45,900 nt of DNA, taken from assembly GCA_030141605.1 (NCBI GenBank), contig JAQGDQ010001065.1, forward strand, positions 20,001 to 65,900, read 5' to 3'. This DNA comes from Tubiluchus corallicola (Eukaryota > Priapulida > Priapulimorpha > Priapulimorphida > Tubiluchidae). Every line of letters starts with the position of its first letter. Position 1 is the stretch's first letter. Below the pieces are notes generated by a model. The model saw only the letters and a program-made list of their open reading frames with translations, was not told the origin of the DNA and did not search any database. A program made the translations under genes and the position numbers. This document shows, one piece after another, positions 10,678-23,933 of this stretch.

Positions 10678-11127
10678 TCTTCTTCCTATCCCTAATCTTA
10701 CTGTTTTTTCCCATTCCATCATGTCTACTAACCCTAACCATTCTTTCATTAACTCGTTCTCTCCTCCCTTCCTTCTTCCTCCCCGTAATCTTACTATTTT
10801 TTCCATTCCATCATGTCTACAAACCCTAACCATACTTTCGTTCACTCGTCCTCCCCTCCCTTCCTTCTTCCCATCCCTAATCTTACTATTTTTCCATTCC
10901 ATCATGTCTACTAACCCTAACCATTCTTTCATTCACTCATACTCAGCTCCCTTCCTTCTTCCTATCCCTTATCTTACTATTTTTTTCCCATTCCATCATG
11001 TCTACTAACTCTAACCATTCTTTCATTCACTCATCCTCCCCTCCCTTCCTTCTTCCTATCCCTAATCTTACTATTTTTCCATTCCATCATGTCTACTAAC
11101 TCTAACCATTCTTTCATTCACTCATTT
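10678..11127. repeat. About 92-bp pyrimidine-rich tandem repeat, five units
   Basis: Units begin with TTCTTCCTATCCCTAATC near 10678, 10770, 10863, 10953 and 11049. Each has CATTCCATCATGTCTACTAA then CCCTAACCATTC. The open frames on both strands here are repeat by-products. The short AACCCTAACC resembles telomere repeat but is under two telomere units long. Confidence 0.85.
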
Positions 11128-12827
11128 GTGCCACCTTAACAAGCCAAGCTTTCAAGGTGTCATACAGAAACTCTTTTATTTGGTTAATTTGACTTCATCA
11201 ACGTTTTTTTTACCTATACTGTTCCTTTTTGTTTCAATAATATTGTATGTTGATGTATTGTATATGTATTGCTGGAGTGAAATAAATTGAATGATTGATT
11301 GATTAAATTTCCATGACATATATAATGTAGGTGTACATGTAATGGAAGAAAAGAAAAAATGTCTTTGTGCTTTGTGTGTTGCATTGTTGCTCATTTATAA
11401 TCTACTGTCGTGCATTTGTAAATGTAGCGGTTCCAAAAGCTATAGTGTTCCAAAAACTTGGTGTGGAGGTATTACAAAGGCCAGTTAACATATTATATGT
11501 GTGCTTGCATAGCAAAATCGTTCATAAATCGGCAACTAAGGCTTTCTAGTTATTCACACATGCCGAATCCTTATTCCATGAGAATCATTTCGATACCAAG
11601 CTCATCGCTCTATGTTATTTCTAAGCTGAGATAATCCACTTTGAAGTTGAGGTGCAGGCTGCACACTGAAAAACATAATCTTGAGAAAATATCTGTTAAA
11701 GTTAGCCATTGTTTTTGTCGCGTTTCTACAAAACACTTAGCAACCGTACGTAAGTCTGGTTGCTATGGACTTTGCAAGAGCACATTGAAGTTTTGCTTAG
11801 ATCCAGTAAATGGCTCTTTCTGACGAAGGTCTAAGCTTGACAACTGAAAAAACCCGAAGCAAAATGACAGCTGCCTGGAACTACCATCTGAGTTTAAAAA
11901 TACAAGTTTTTTTACAATTGCAGTACTAGCTTCTAGGCAGAAAGTCATAAGTCATTTATTTCACCTTACACATTTACAATGGTTACATATACAATATCTA
12001 GTGAAAGGACCTACAATGAACATAATACAAATAAGAAATACTGCACAGGAAAAGCCTCAAACACTGTTCACTTATACACGAAGGTAAATGTGTTGCGGGC
12101 AATCAAAAAGCAGGGCTTGCTAGATTGTCCCACAAAGTGGGTAAGGAGTTATAAAATTAAACTTTTAGTATTTTTTGAACACTTTCTTGATAATTTGATG
12201 ATATAATATAAAAGTCCAATTTATTTAGCGTTCATTTTTACAAAATACGAAAAATTGACGTTTGACCAAATTTTTGGGTCATTCATCATTCTACTTTGAA
12301 GCATCATGACGCTGTTATAACTATATGCCGACTGGTTTTATAATTCCTGGCAAGTTTCTTCAAGATTCTAAAAAATAATCGACGAATCAGCGGCCGGAAA
12401 CAGTGAGAAGGACAAATCCAGCTGCTTCAAAGCACTCGCGACGAGTCGTAAAGAAAGTATCGAAATCTTGTTGTTCAATATTTGCTCTCACTTAGCCGTC
12501 GCAGCTCACAAAGAGGAAGTCCATCCCTGCTTAGTTCAAGCCACAAGTTAAAGGAAATCGTTTGAAGCTTTTACATATAAATTAAGAATTACTGCCTTAA
12601 TTGGCCGTCTAACGTGGCGGCGAAAAATCGAATTAGACCGTTAATGGTTTAACGAGTAAATGCTCGTCCGCATTAAACAAGGCGCGGCCATGACAGGGGT
12701 TGCTAAGCAACGCCGTCTACGTCACGTTTAGCTCAAGAATTCTTAAAAAGATTACCAGGAACGGCTGCTTTGCTGCCGTCCATTGTTCTATTCGATTGTT
12801 CGTTGTAGATATTTTTCACATTGGTGC
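11128..12827. other. No gene supported; retroposon-like tail and CpG-rich patch
   Basis: Around 11264-11306 the sequence GAAATAAATTGAATGATTGA with following TGATTG repeats looks like the 3' tail of a LINE or SINE. 12600-12790 is richer in CG and contains GTTGCTAAGCAAC (12698-12710), a palindrome like an RFX X-box, and TACGTCAC, a CRE-like site. No exon can be fixed. Confidence 0.4.
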
Positions 12828-12881
12828 GTTCTAACTGGTGGTATTCCACAGGGGGCATGTATCGGCCCGCTGCTGTTAAGT
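12828..12881 (+). pseudogene. Reverse-transcriptase relic of a non-LTR retrotransposon
   Basis: The translation VLTGGIPQGACIGPLLLS matches the conserved TGG(I/L)PQG...GPLL block found in the palm of LINE-type reverse transcriptases. The expected flanking motifs, including the YADD catalytic box, are not readable nearby, so this is a short decayed fragment. It could be chance similarity, but the spacing of GIPQG and GPLL is right. Confidence 0.5.
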
Positions 12882-13283
12882 GCAAGTATGGAAGCTCAGC
12901 CAAGCCAACTCCGCATGGCTCATTTGATGTACTTAGCGCACGAAATTGTGCTTATTGCCCAGACTTTGATGTCAATCGTCCATCCAAACATTACGATTCA
13001 ATTTGCCGGCAAATCCCCCTTTTGTTGTTTATCATCAAGAGTTTGAGCCTGGCGTTAAACCCTAGCGGCTTAGAGTCGTCAAAGCCGGATGAGACGTGAG
13101 GCTGTTTGTACGTGTGTCTGTCCATATTCCTGTGGATATGTTTTAATATGAGATGCTCATTTAGTTTATTTTATTGTGGACTAAATAATCGTAACTGTGA
13201 AAAAGGCAGAGAGTTTATATATGTACTATATAATATAATATTGTCATAGTTGTATTTCAAATACTTTTAAATACATGTATTTT

Positions 13284-14012
13284 TAAAGCAAATTCCTTTT
13301 TCTTTCTTTTTCCTTTCATTTTCTTTTTCATTTTTTCGGTTTCTGTTTTTCTTTATATTTTCTCTTTTCTTTCCACTTTTTCTTTTCTTCTTTGTTTCTT
13401 CATTTCTCTTCTTTTCTCTTTCTTTCTTTTTGCTTTCTATCTTCTTTTTTCCTTCCTTCATTCGTTTTTCTTTCTTTCTTTCTTTCTTCTTTCCTTCCTT
13501 CCTTTCTTTTTTTGCTTGTTTGTTTTTTTCCTCCCTTCTTCTTTCTTTGTTCGTTTCTTTCCTCCCTTCCTTTTACTTTCGTTCTTTCGTTTCCTCTTTT
13601 TCTTTCTTTTCTTTCTTTTTACCCCTCTTCCTTCCTTTCTTCCTCCTTTTTTCTTTCTCTCCTTTTCCTTCTTTTTCTCTTTTCTCATTTTTTTCTTTTC
13701 TTTCTTTTTACCTTTCTTCTTCTCCCTTTTTTCGTTCTTTCTCTCTTTTCCTCCCCCTTTCTCTTTTCTCATTTCTTTCTTTTCTTTCTTTTTACCTTTC
13801 TTCTTTACTTTTTTTCGTTCCTTCTCTCTTTTCCTTCCCTTTTCTCTTTTCTCTTTTCTCTTTTCTCATTTTTTTCTTTTCTTTCTTTTTACTTTTCTTC
13901 TTTCCTTTTTTTCATTCCTCTCTCTTTTTCCCCTTTTTCTCTTTTCTCATTTTTTTCTTTCTTTTATCGCTTTTTTCTTACCTTCTCCTTTCTTCCCTTC
14001 TGCTTTTCTTAG
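13284..14012. repeat. Long polypyrimidine (TTTC/CCTT) tract
   Basis: About 730 bp almost purely C and T on the plus strand with internal near-repeats (CTCTTTTCTC, CTTTCTTTTTACC). Long Phe/Ser/Leu frames across it are artefacts of composition. Such tracts can form triplex (H-) DNA. Confidence 0.9.
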
Positions 14013-14383
14013 TAACTTTTTATCACAGAACACTGGTCTTTGTTATACTGAAAACATCAAAATGCCGTTTATGCTGTTGAGTAGTTAGATCTGCCACTCA
14101 AACTCATAATAACTGCAACATTAACTATCCTCCGCTAAAGTATTGATTTTATCTTTGACTAACGTGTCAATTAAGATGATTTTTCGTGTCCACTGAAACC
14201 AATACTCACTCTAGCGTAACCGCCAGCAAAGTGCTTCTCAATTATTTATATTGTATTTGAAAGAGATCCATAAATTTGGTAGTAAACTTTGCCTGAGGTG
14301 ACAGCTTTGCGAAATCTTTTCATAGCTGCCAAGCAGATGACACCATTGGTGGAATTCCCACGAGGACGGCACGCAATTGTGCC
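14013..14383. other. No gene seen
   Basis: Ordinary AT-rich sequence up to the left target duplication of the hAT-like element. Confidence 0.4.
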
Positions 14384-14391
14384 TCTGTTGT

Positions 14392-15044
<653 letters not shown>

Positions 15045-15052
15045 CCTGTTGT

Positions 15053-15590
15053 AAGTCGACCCTGCCTGAACGAATTCGCCGCTTAAATCACTCCGCCAGT
15101 ATTCGTCTCGTAATTATGTCGGGGAAAAGTATAATGACGAATTAACGTCGCAGGTTTACAGTCGATTGTTACGAATAAATGGGTTTCTTCATTTACCCGC
15201 ACGGGGAATCATAACTGCAGTCATATATTCCCCGCCATAATCCAGAAAAATTACTTTGGGAGATGATAATAACCATGTAAGATTAGTCGACTCGATTACT
15301 CCGTGCAGATGTTGCTCGAGTCGATTGCTTTTTATAATTTATATGGCGCGTATAATGAGCTGTGGAGATTGCAGCGTATCATGGGCTATTACGCGCCACT
15401 GCGCATGCGCCGCGTGATTGTCAATTACACAGACGAGAGCGCTTCAGTTTCATTAGATCACAGTGTTGTTCAATTATTGCGGTTATATTATATAGTTACG
15501 GGTTATTATTATTATATAGGCAGGCTAAATGGCTGAGCAGAATACCCTTATAAGCGTCAGATATGGTTAGAAGCTTGCCGCGTGTAACAA
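15053..15590. other. No gene supported; CG-containing region
   Basis: Moderately CG-containing DNA that holds the NRF-1-like site at 15400-15410. Short frames here have no recognisable domain. Confidence 0.4.
15400..15410. promoter_or_regulatory. NRF-1-like palindrome TGCGCATGCGC
   Basis: Matches the NRF-1 (nrf/erect wing) site of animal promoters, in a locally CG-containing patch. No adjacent gene could be identified, so function is inference. Confidence 0.35.
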
Positions 15591-15800
15591 TAATAAAATC
15601 AAATAAAAAAGAAGAAAAAAGAAGAAAAAAATGGCGAAGTGGTGAGTGGACGATAGACGTTGAAAGGAGGCAGAGAAAAGAAAAGAAAACGAAAGTAAAA
15701 GAGGCTGTAAGAATAGCACAAAAACGTAGAAAAAGGAAGGGAAAGAAAAAAAAGCGTGGAAGAAGAAAGAAAAAGGCATTAGTAGAAGCAAGGTGAAAAC
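15591..15800. repeat. Purine-rich tract
   Basis: About 210 bp strongly A/G on the plus strand (AAAAAGAAGAAAAAAG, GGAAAGAAAAAAAAGCG). The Lys/Arg-rich frame across it is compositional. Confidence 0.7.
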
Positions 15801-16489
15801 AAAACAAGAAAAAAGTAAAATAGAAATGTGGCTGCAGAAAAGAAAAAATATTTTAGAAAATATATATATAAATATATAAATTACATTATATATAAATATA
15901 TAAAAATATATATACTTTTTATCAGTAGGCCCCTATAGAAATTCAAGGAAGTTGGACTTTTCATCGGAGAAAATAGCATTTAATACCAAGTCAGTAATAT
16001 TAGATTGCAAAATATTTTAATTTGTTTAGTGCACAGTAAGGTGACGCCAGAAGAGCTTTAAAGGAAAACATTCTGACCTATAAATTATTGAAAGGGAGCA
16101 AAAAGTTATTGTCTTTTTTCAAGAACCACTTACGTGAAAGAATTGTTGCCATGGAAACGTAATTTTGCGTTCGCGCGGTCAGTTCGTCGCTGTTGCATGC
16201 ATTTCGCTGTTCGATGGGCACCAGCGCTATCTGGATAACGCACTGCACAAAGGAAGAGGCACTGTACCTCTTAGTTCAGGTGTTGTTCAGTTGTGACGTA
16301 GGGTACACGTTCGAGTGCTCATGCGTGAGCAAGTTACAAACTTTAAATTTAAGTTTTTAAACCTAAAATTTAGGGAGTTTTTGTGTATCACACTGAATGT
16401 TGTACAGTAGCATTGTACTTCAATTTTCACTTTCACACACATGTACAGGGCAAGTTCGTGGAATATTTTTGCTGTTTGAAAATTTTGCT
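15801..16489. other. No gene supported
   Basis: AT-rich DNA with (TA)-rich runs near 15860-15915 and a CG-containing patch at 16165-16270 that follows the X-box-like site. A short frame from 16214 (MGTSAIWITHCTKEEALYLL) ends near a CAG|GTG, but I recognise nothing in it. Confidence 0.4.
16145..16158. promoter_or_regulatory. RFX X-box motif GTTGCCATGGAAAC
   Basis: A full-length match to the RFX X-box consensus, which in animals often marks ciliary gene promoters. No downstream first exon could be fixed. Confidence 0.35.
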
Positions 16490-17030
16490 AGTTTGTGATG
16501 TCATCAATAATGGGTTCGCCCGCCGTTAATTAAACGTTTAATCTATTACTCAATTATCAGAAAAGCTTTTGTAATATTAATTGTGTTAAAATGTACAATT
16601 TTGTCGGACTTGTAGTACTATATGGTAGTATAATGTGATAGTATAATGTACGAAAATGTGGTAGTGTATGAAAAATCATCCTGTCTTCCTTTAATTATAA
16701 ATGTGGGCAAGGAAATAGGGGTGAGAGCTGATTCTGAATTAAAGTCTGAATTAATAAAATTTAATTTTACTACGATCTGTTGAAATCGTTATGATGTGAC
16801 GTCATCAATTGTAGCTACCCGGCCGTTAGTTAAAATTTTCAACCTATTATTGAATTATCTGAAATACTTTGGCATCATTATAAGTGTTAAAATGTATACT
16901 CTTAACTGTACTTCAAAATTGGACGGGATCTGAAAAATCATCCTGTTTTCCTTTAAGTAATAAATGGCAAGGAAATGGGGGGGGGAGAGCTGATTCTGAA
17001 TTAAAGTTTTCCCACAATTATTTAGCCTGT
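16490..17030. repeat. Diverged tandem duplication of about 0.27-0.30 kb
   Basis: GATGTCATCAAT...GAAAAATCATCCTGTCTTCC...GAGAGCTGATTCTGAATT recurs as GACGTCATCAAT...GAAAAATCATCCTGTTTTCC...GAGAGCTGATTCTGAATT. Offsets fall from 302 to 263 bp along the pair, so indels have accumulated. Confidence 0.75.
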
Positions 17031-17159
17031 TAGCTTTTACAATCAGAGAATCATACAACACAATCATTAACAAGTCACGAAGAATTATATTATAATATCT
17101 ATACTAGCAGGTACAATCACAGAATCAAATAACATGGTTATTATCAATACTAAAATACC

Positions 17160-19010
17160 ACTATACTAAAACACAGAGGAACTTAGCCTGGCTAGCCCAC
17201 AGGTCTAAATGTTCAAGGAAGACCTGTCTTACACAGCTTAAATACAGAAAACTAGAACACTATTAATGTAAATGGTCATTCAGAAGCAAATAACATATTA
17301 TTATCAATACTAAAATACAGCGAAACAATTAGCCTGGCTAGCCCACAGGTCTAAATGTTCAAGGTAGACCTGTCTTACACAGCTTAAATACAGAAAACTA
17401 GAACACTATTAATGTAAATGGTCATACAGAAGCAAATAACATATTATTATCAATACTATAATACTAAAACACAGCGAAACAATTAGCCTGGCTAGCCCAC
17501 AGGTCTAAATGTTCAAGGTAGATCTGTCTTACACAGCTTAAATACAGAAAACTAGAACACTATTAATGTAAATGGTCATACAGAAACAAATAACATATTA
17601 TTATCTATACTAAAATACTAAAATACTAAAATACAGCGAAACAATTAGCCTGGCTAGCCCACAGGTCTAAATGTTCAAGGTAGACCTGTCTTACACAGCT
17701 TAAATACAGAAAACTAGAACACTATTAATGTAAATGGTCATTCAGAAGCAAATAACATATTATTATCAATACTAAAATACCACTATACTAAAACACAACG
17801 GAACAATTAGCCTGGCTAGGCCACAGGTCTAAATGTTCAAGGAAGACCTGTCTTACACAGTTTAAATACAGAAAACTAGAACACTATTAATGTAAATGGT
17901 CATTCAGAAGCAAATAACATATTATTATCAATACTAAAATACAGCGAAACAATTAGCCTGGCTAGCCCACAGGTCTAAATGTTCAAAGTACACCTGTCTT
18001 ACACAGCTTAAATACAGAAAACTAGAACACTATTAATGTAAATGGTCATTCAGAAGCAAATAACATATTATTATCTATACTAAAATACTAAAATACTAAA
18101 ATACAGCGAAACAATTAGCCTGGCTAGCCCACAGGTCTAAATGTTCAAGGTAGACCTGTCTTACACAGCTTAAATACAGAAAACTAGAACACTATTAATG
18201 TAAATGGTCATTCAGAAGCAAATAACATATTATTATCAATACTAAAATACTAAAACACAGCGAAACAATTAGCCTGGCTAACCTACAGGTCTAAATGTTC
18301 AAGGTAGACTTGTCTTACACAGCTTAAATACAGAAAACTAGAACACTATTAATGTAAATGGTCATTCAGAAGCAAATAACATATTATTATCTATACTAAA
18401 ATACTAAAATACTAAAATACAGCGAAACAATTAGCCTGGCTAGCCCACAGGTCTAAATGTTCAAGGTAGACCTGTCTTACACAGCTTAAATACAGAAAAC
18501 TAGAACACTATTAATGTAAATGGTCATTCAGAAGCAAATAACATATTATTATCAATACTAAAATACTAAAACACAGCGAAACAATTAGCCTGGCTAACCT
18601 ACAGGTCTAAATGTTCAAGGTAGACTTGTCTTACACAGCTTAAATACAGAAAACTAGAACACTATTAATGTAAATGGTCATTCAGAAGCAAATAACATAT
18701 TATTATCTATACTAAAATACTAAAATACTAAAATACAGCGAAACAATTAGCCTGGCTAGCCCACAGGTCTAAATGTTCAAGGTAGACCTGTCTTACACAG
18801 CTTAAATACAGAAAACTAGAACACTATTAATGTAAATGGTCATTCAGAAGCAAATAACATATTATTATCAATACTAAAATACTAAAACACAGCGAAACAA
18901 TTAGCCTGGCTAACCTACAGGTCTAAATGTTCAAGGTAGACTTGTCTTACACAGCTTAAATACAGAAAACTAGAACACTATTAATGTAAACGGTCATTCA
19001 GAAGCAAATA
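17160..19010. repeat. Satellite with 146/154/162-bp monomers and a 316-bp dimeric period
   Basis: Twelve monomers share TTAGCCTGGCTAGCCCACAG and AACACTATTAATGTAAATGG. The TGGCTA points lie at 17189, 17335, 17489, 17651, 17813, 17959, 18121, 18275, 18437, 18591, 18753 and 18907. From 18121 the spacings alternate 154 and 162, and the variants TAGCCC and TAACCT alternate, giving an exact 316-bp higher-order unit. Length differences come from extra ACTAAAAT steps. Confidence 0.95.
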
Positions 19011-19106
19011 AGTACAGTAAGATTAGAGGGAAATTTAAGGTATTTCAATGTCATTCAGAAGCAAATACGTACAGTAAGATTAGAGGGAAATTTAAGGTAT
19101 TTCAAT
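18993..19106. repeat. 57-bp direct duplication at the satellite edge
   Basis: GTCATTCAGAAGCAAATA followed by GTACAGTAAGATTAGAGGG occurs at 18993 and 19050. Confidence 0.85.
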
Positions 19107-19760
19107 GTTGTAACAAGCCTAAAAAAGGAGGGAATGAAAGAGAGATGAGCAAAAACAAAAACAATGTAATATTCACAAGTAAAGTTAATCAAACGCGAAG
19201 TAATTATGAGACGAACTTCGCGACAATAAACATTGGCCTTACACCAACACTCATGGAAACCCTTCGCTACGCTGTAATAGTTTACAACATTCTCAAGTGC
19301 AAAAACACCACGTGCGAGTCACATTGAGTGATGATGACGGGACGTAGAGTTGGCTAATGAGCAGTGAGGATACCAGGCGCTAGAAAGATGACCCTGCTGA
19401 TGATACTGATGACAAGCATGTGTTGCCGTGGGTGATGCTGTTGCATAGTTTCGGTCAGATTCTGGAGCTTTGTAGATGAAATAGGCGGAAGTCGAGTCGG
19501 CGAGAGAGTAGTGTTTAGAGTAATGGTGGATTTTTCTAGAAGTAGAAAGTAGAATATTTCTCCAGAACTTTTTTGAAACTTTTGATTGAGATTTTTAACT
19601 CACTAAGGTTTGGCTATTCTAACGATTTGTCTTTTTGGTGTATTTCTGTTTTCATTTTTTATTCTTTTATTTATTCATTCTGTCATTTAAGCATTTATTT
19701 ATCCACGTGAGGTATTCCTTAACGTATTTATTCATTCAAACACGTATTCATTATTCTTAT
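19107..19760. other. No gene supported
   Basis: Single-copy DNA. A 60-residue frame at 19145-19327 has no recognisable motif. Confidence 0.4.
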
Positions 19761-20313
19761 TATTCATTCATTCATTCATTCATTCATTCATTCATTCATT
19801 CATTCATTCATTCATTCATTCTTTCTTTCATTCATACGTACGTACGTACGTACGTACGTTCGTTCGTTCGTTCGTTCGTTCGTTCGTTCGTTCGTTCGTT
19901 CGTTCGTTCGTTCGTTCATTCGTCCATTCGTTTATTCGTTCATTCGTTCATTCGTTCATTCGTTCATTCATTCATTCATTCTTTCTTTCATTCATTCATA
20001 CATACAGACATACATACATACATACATACATACATACATACATACATACATGCATGCATGCATGCATGCATGCATGCATGCATACATACATACATACATA
20101 CATACATACATACATACATACATACATACATACATACATACATACATACATACATACATACATACATACATACATACATACATACATACATACATACATA
20201 CATACATACATACATTCATTCATTCATTCATTAATTAATTAATTCATTCATTCATTCATTCATTCATTCATTCATTCATTCATTCGTTCGTTCATTCATT
20301 CATTAATTCATTT
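19761..20313. repeat. Mosaic tetranucleotide array TTCA / CGTA / TTCG / CATA / CATG
   Basis: Successive blocks of (TTCA)n, (CGTA)n, (TTCG)n, (CATA)n, (CATG)n, (CATA)n and (TTCA)n, which differ by one base per step. Frames such as IHTYIHTY and MYVCMYVC are artefacts. Confidence 0.97.
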
Positions 20314-20920
20314 CATGTTTCATGCCAATTTCCTGCTTTCATTCACGCTACTTAAAACTGCCATTAAATACTGCTTGAGAAAAACCCAATAATTTTAACC
20401 ATTACAACCCACCTTAGTCATCCCAGTCTTAGACGACAGCAGCGCCTCCTGGGAGAGATTGGAGGAGATAAGTGCCACCAAACGGGAGGATCAGTGTAAC
20501 GAAACCTGCACTTGCCAATTAATATTTAAGCAGCTGTGAGGAAGCCATGTAGATTCTCCTAAGAAGCCAAGTAGATTCTCCTGGGTTTTCTACAAACTGT
20601 CTGCGGTAATTGCTAGGCTACTGGTGAAGCCATTATTTAATGATTTACATAATTTGTTGATTAATAATTAAACAAGCGTTTCCTTTATCGGTCGCTTGAG
20701 ATTTTTCTTCCATTTGCGAGCAAAGCCGCTGTGCAAACCGGAAGTGCTTTTGATGGGCTTCCGGCTGTCGCCCGTGCAACAATTGGAACAAGTTATTAGG
20801 CGCGCGAGTTTTTGTAGTTGGATAGGTACTGAAGGCTGCGTGAAGATGATATGTTTTAGAAAGTAAAACTGTTGCTTCAGTCGTATTCGAACCCGGGTCT
20901 TTTGTACTTCCCGCCGTCAT
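20314..20920. other. No gene supported; possible tRNA-like B-box relic
   Basis: On the minus strand near 20883-20903 the sequence CCCGGGTTCGAATACG resembles a pol III B-box. I cannot fold a tRNA around it. It may belong to a decayed SINE. Confidence 0.35.
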
Positions 20921-20921
20921 G

Positions 20922-20965
<44 letters not shown>

Positions 20966-21147
20966 ATATATATGTAAAACATATGTAATATGAATATATA
21001 TTCATTCATTCATTCATTCATTCATTCATTCATTCATTCATTCATTCATTCATTCATTCATTCATTCATTCATTCATTCGTTCGTTCATTCGTTCATTCC
21101 TTCGTTCGTTCGTTCGTTCGTTCGTTCGTTCGTTCGTTCGTTCATAC
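20921..21147. repeat. (TA)n, then (TTCA)n and (TTCG)n arrays
   Basis: The same TTCA-to-TTCG order as at 19761-19920. Confidence 0.95.
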
Positions 21148-21216
21148 GTAATATATATATATATATACATTATATGCTTGGTATTATATATACAATATAT
21201 ACACACACACACTCAT

Positions 21217-21973
<757 letters not shown>

Positions 21974-22520
21974 GTGTTTCTTATCAAGAGTGAATTAGGT
22001 CTTCCACTAGCTTTTCAGTCATACTTTACTCCAGTTTCAAATCAACATGATCATTACACAAGATATTCAGTCGGAAACTATGTACTCCCCCTTCCAAAAA
22101 CAAATATAATGAAACAGTCATCAAAATATAATGCTATTAAAATATTGTCATCAATTCCGCGTGAAATGAAAACTCTTAATCTTTATCAATTTAAAAAAGC
22201 ATCAAAAAATTACCTACTACAACGGTATAATTAACTCGCAATTTTACTCATCCTGATCTTAAGTTACTAACAAAACTTATTTTGTTCTAATGTATGCCAT
22301 AGCTCACAATTTTACTCATCCTGATCTTAAGTTACTAACAAAACTTATTTTGTTCTAATGTATACCATAACTGATGAAAATGTAATGTTAATTGTCAATT
22401 TTTCCACTTATCTGGAGGAGGACTCGAAAGCTAAATGCTCCTTCCTCCTCCTCACAGTAACTCGTTTAGTTTATATTTTTTTCAATGTAATATCAATTTG
22501 TATGTATGTTTGCAAATGAA
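21974..22520 (+). mobile_element. 3' end of a LINE (non-LTR retrotransposon) with C-terminal RT frame
   Basis: An 86-residue frame (21974-22234) ends in the pattern typical of LINE C termini: LPLAFQSYFTPVSNQH, HYTRYS, YVLPLPKTN, SSIPREMKTLNLYQFKKASK and NYLLQRYN-stop. The 3' UTR follows, with a 70-bp tandem duplication (22233-22302 and 22303-22371, TTTTACTCATCCTGATCTTA), then GGAGGAGGACTCGAAAGC and a tail GTATGTATGTTTGCAAATGAA-like end. Everything 5' of the C terminus is missing, as is usual for 5'-truncated copies. CR1/L2-type is likely but not proven. Confidence 0.75.
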
Positions 22521-23074
22521 GGTTTTACGCTACCAAGATGAGTTCACCCTAATCTGCACTGATGCGCGAACGTTCCACGTTGGTGTAATAACACATTGGG
22601 CTAGGCTGGCAACACGTTCTAACATTTCTGACACCCAATTATTTTATCGCATCATTTTGCCTGCTGTCAAACACCTGGGACGAAGGAGAATCGAATCATT
22701 TCCCATTCTCATGTGGCATCCAGCGCCTCCGGGGAATCTCTTACCACTTACCACCGATACCCTCCGTGTTAAATCAAAAAATGCGAAAATTTCCCTGACT
22801 AATTTTTCTAAGCTGTCTAAACGAGTTGCCATTAGCGATCAAAGCGCCGTCACACGTGGTGGCAGATTTTCTTAATTAGCAGGCGATACATGAACGGTGA
22901 GCGCCATCTGAAATCAAACACCACCTAGCGGCTGCACGTTTAATGGATGCAAGATTGGCCTTATTGTGCAGCGGAGGTTCAGTTACAGACATTGGTGTTT
23001 AGCTTCACTCCGTGTTTGTTTTATCAACCATTATCCAGGGAAATTAGACTTCATATGTACAGATATCACTTATC
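22521..23074. other. No gene supported
   Basis: A frame continues to 22875 without recognisable domains. The rest is single-copy. Confidence 0.4.
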
Positions 23075-23168
23075 CTGTACAAAGCGTTCACTAAGGCAAA
23101 CTGACAGCACCCCTTCCGTAATATAATAGACTGTCTCTCAATTAAGCAGTCATTAATTAACGACTTAT

Positions 23169-23289
23169 GCTAGAAACTCAAATCACGTTGAAAACACCGG
23201 TTCTCGTCTGATCACGGAAGTTAAGCAACGTAGAGCCTAGATAGTACTTGGATGGGTGACCGCTTAGGAATACCAGATGCTGTAGGCTT
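23169..23289 (+). rRNA. 5S rRNA-like copy 1 (probably pseudogene)
   Basis: ATCACGTTGAAAACACCGG, TTCTCGTCTGATCAC, GAAGTTAAGCAACGT, TACTTGGATGGGTGACCGC and ATGCTGTAGGCTT align with the whole length of animal 5S rRNA. The first ten bases do not match the expected helix I and the box C region has changes (TTAGGAATACCAG). Confidence 0.75.
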
Positions 23290-23413
23290 GCGGGATGCCC
23301 ACACTGTATCTCGACACTAGGCGGAGGAGCTGCACAAATCGTTCACTAAGGCAAACTGACAGCACCACTTCCGAAATGGATACAAAACACCAGTTTAACG
23401 TGTTGACCAAAAG

Positions 23414-23421
23414 TTTTTTTT
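23414..23421 (+). terminator. T8 run, candidate pol III terminator of unit 1
   Basis: The 5S-like 3' end lacks an adjacent T run. The first strong one is this T8, about 125 bp downstream. The equivalents are 24179-24186 and 24938-24945. Confidence 0.4.
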
Positions 23422-23933
23422 ATTGTTGTTAGAGCCTTTAACAGCTACAAAGACAGGAATGAGAACTGCAAGTAGCCTTAAGAACAGCGACGTCACAACA
23501 ATAAATTCGTAAGAAATTCACTGTCATAATGCTCATCACAGTCAGATCAGAAAAATAGAGCAATGGTGGAGAGAACCAAAAGACGGGTAAAATGTCATAC
23601 AACTACTACAGCTATAGCTCACGAAGGGCCAAAATGCTAATGCATTGAAGGATATTAGGTGCTTCAATTTTAAAAGACTGGCTACTGTAAAAGGTAAAAA
23701 GCCTACTACATAAACAAACAGGTGGCAGTACCGTGGCAGTAATTGAGAACTAAATTAAAACCAAAAAAGGGCCTATGCACCCACTACACCTTCCATAATA
23801 TAATAGACTGCCTATTATGAGAAACAACTACATGTATTGCTGTAATAACTGTAATACTAGACTAGCTGACAGCACCCCTTCCATAATATAATAGACTGTC
23901 TCTCAACTAAGTACTCATTAATTAACGACTTAT

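Noticed and set aside
10678-11127. Interstitial telomere repeat (AACCCTAACC)
   Set aside because: Fewer than two telomere units per 92-bp repeat; chance similarity within a pyrimidine-rich unit.
22435-22875. 146-residue plus-strand protein
   Set aside because: Begins in the LINE 3' UTR and has no recognisable domain; likely chance.
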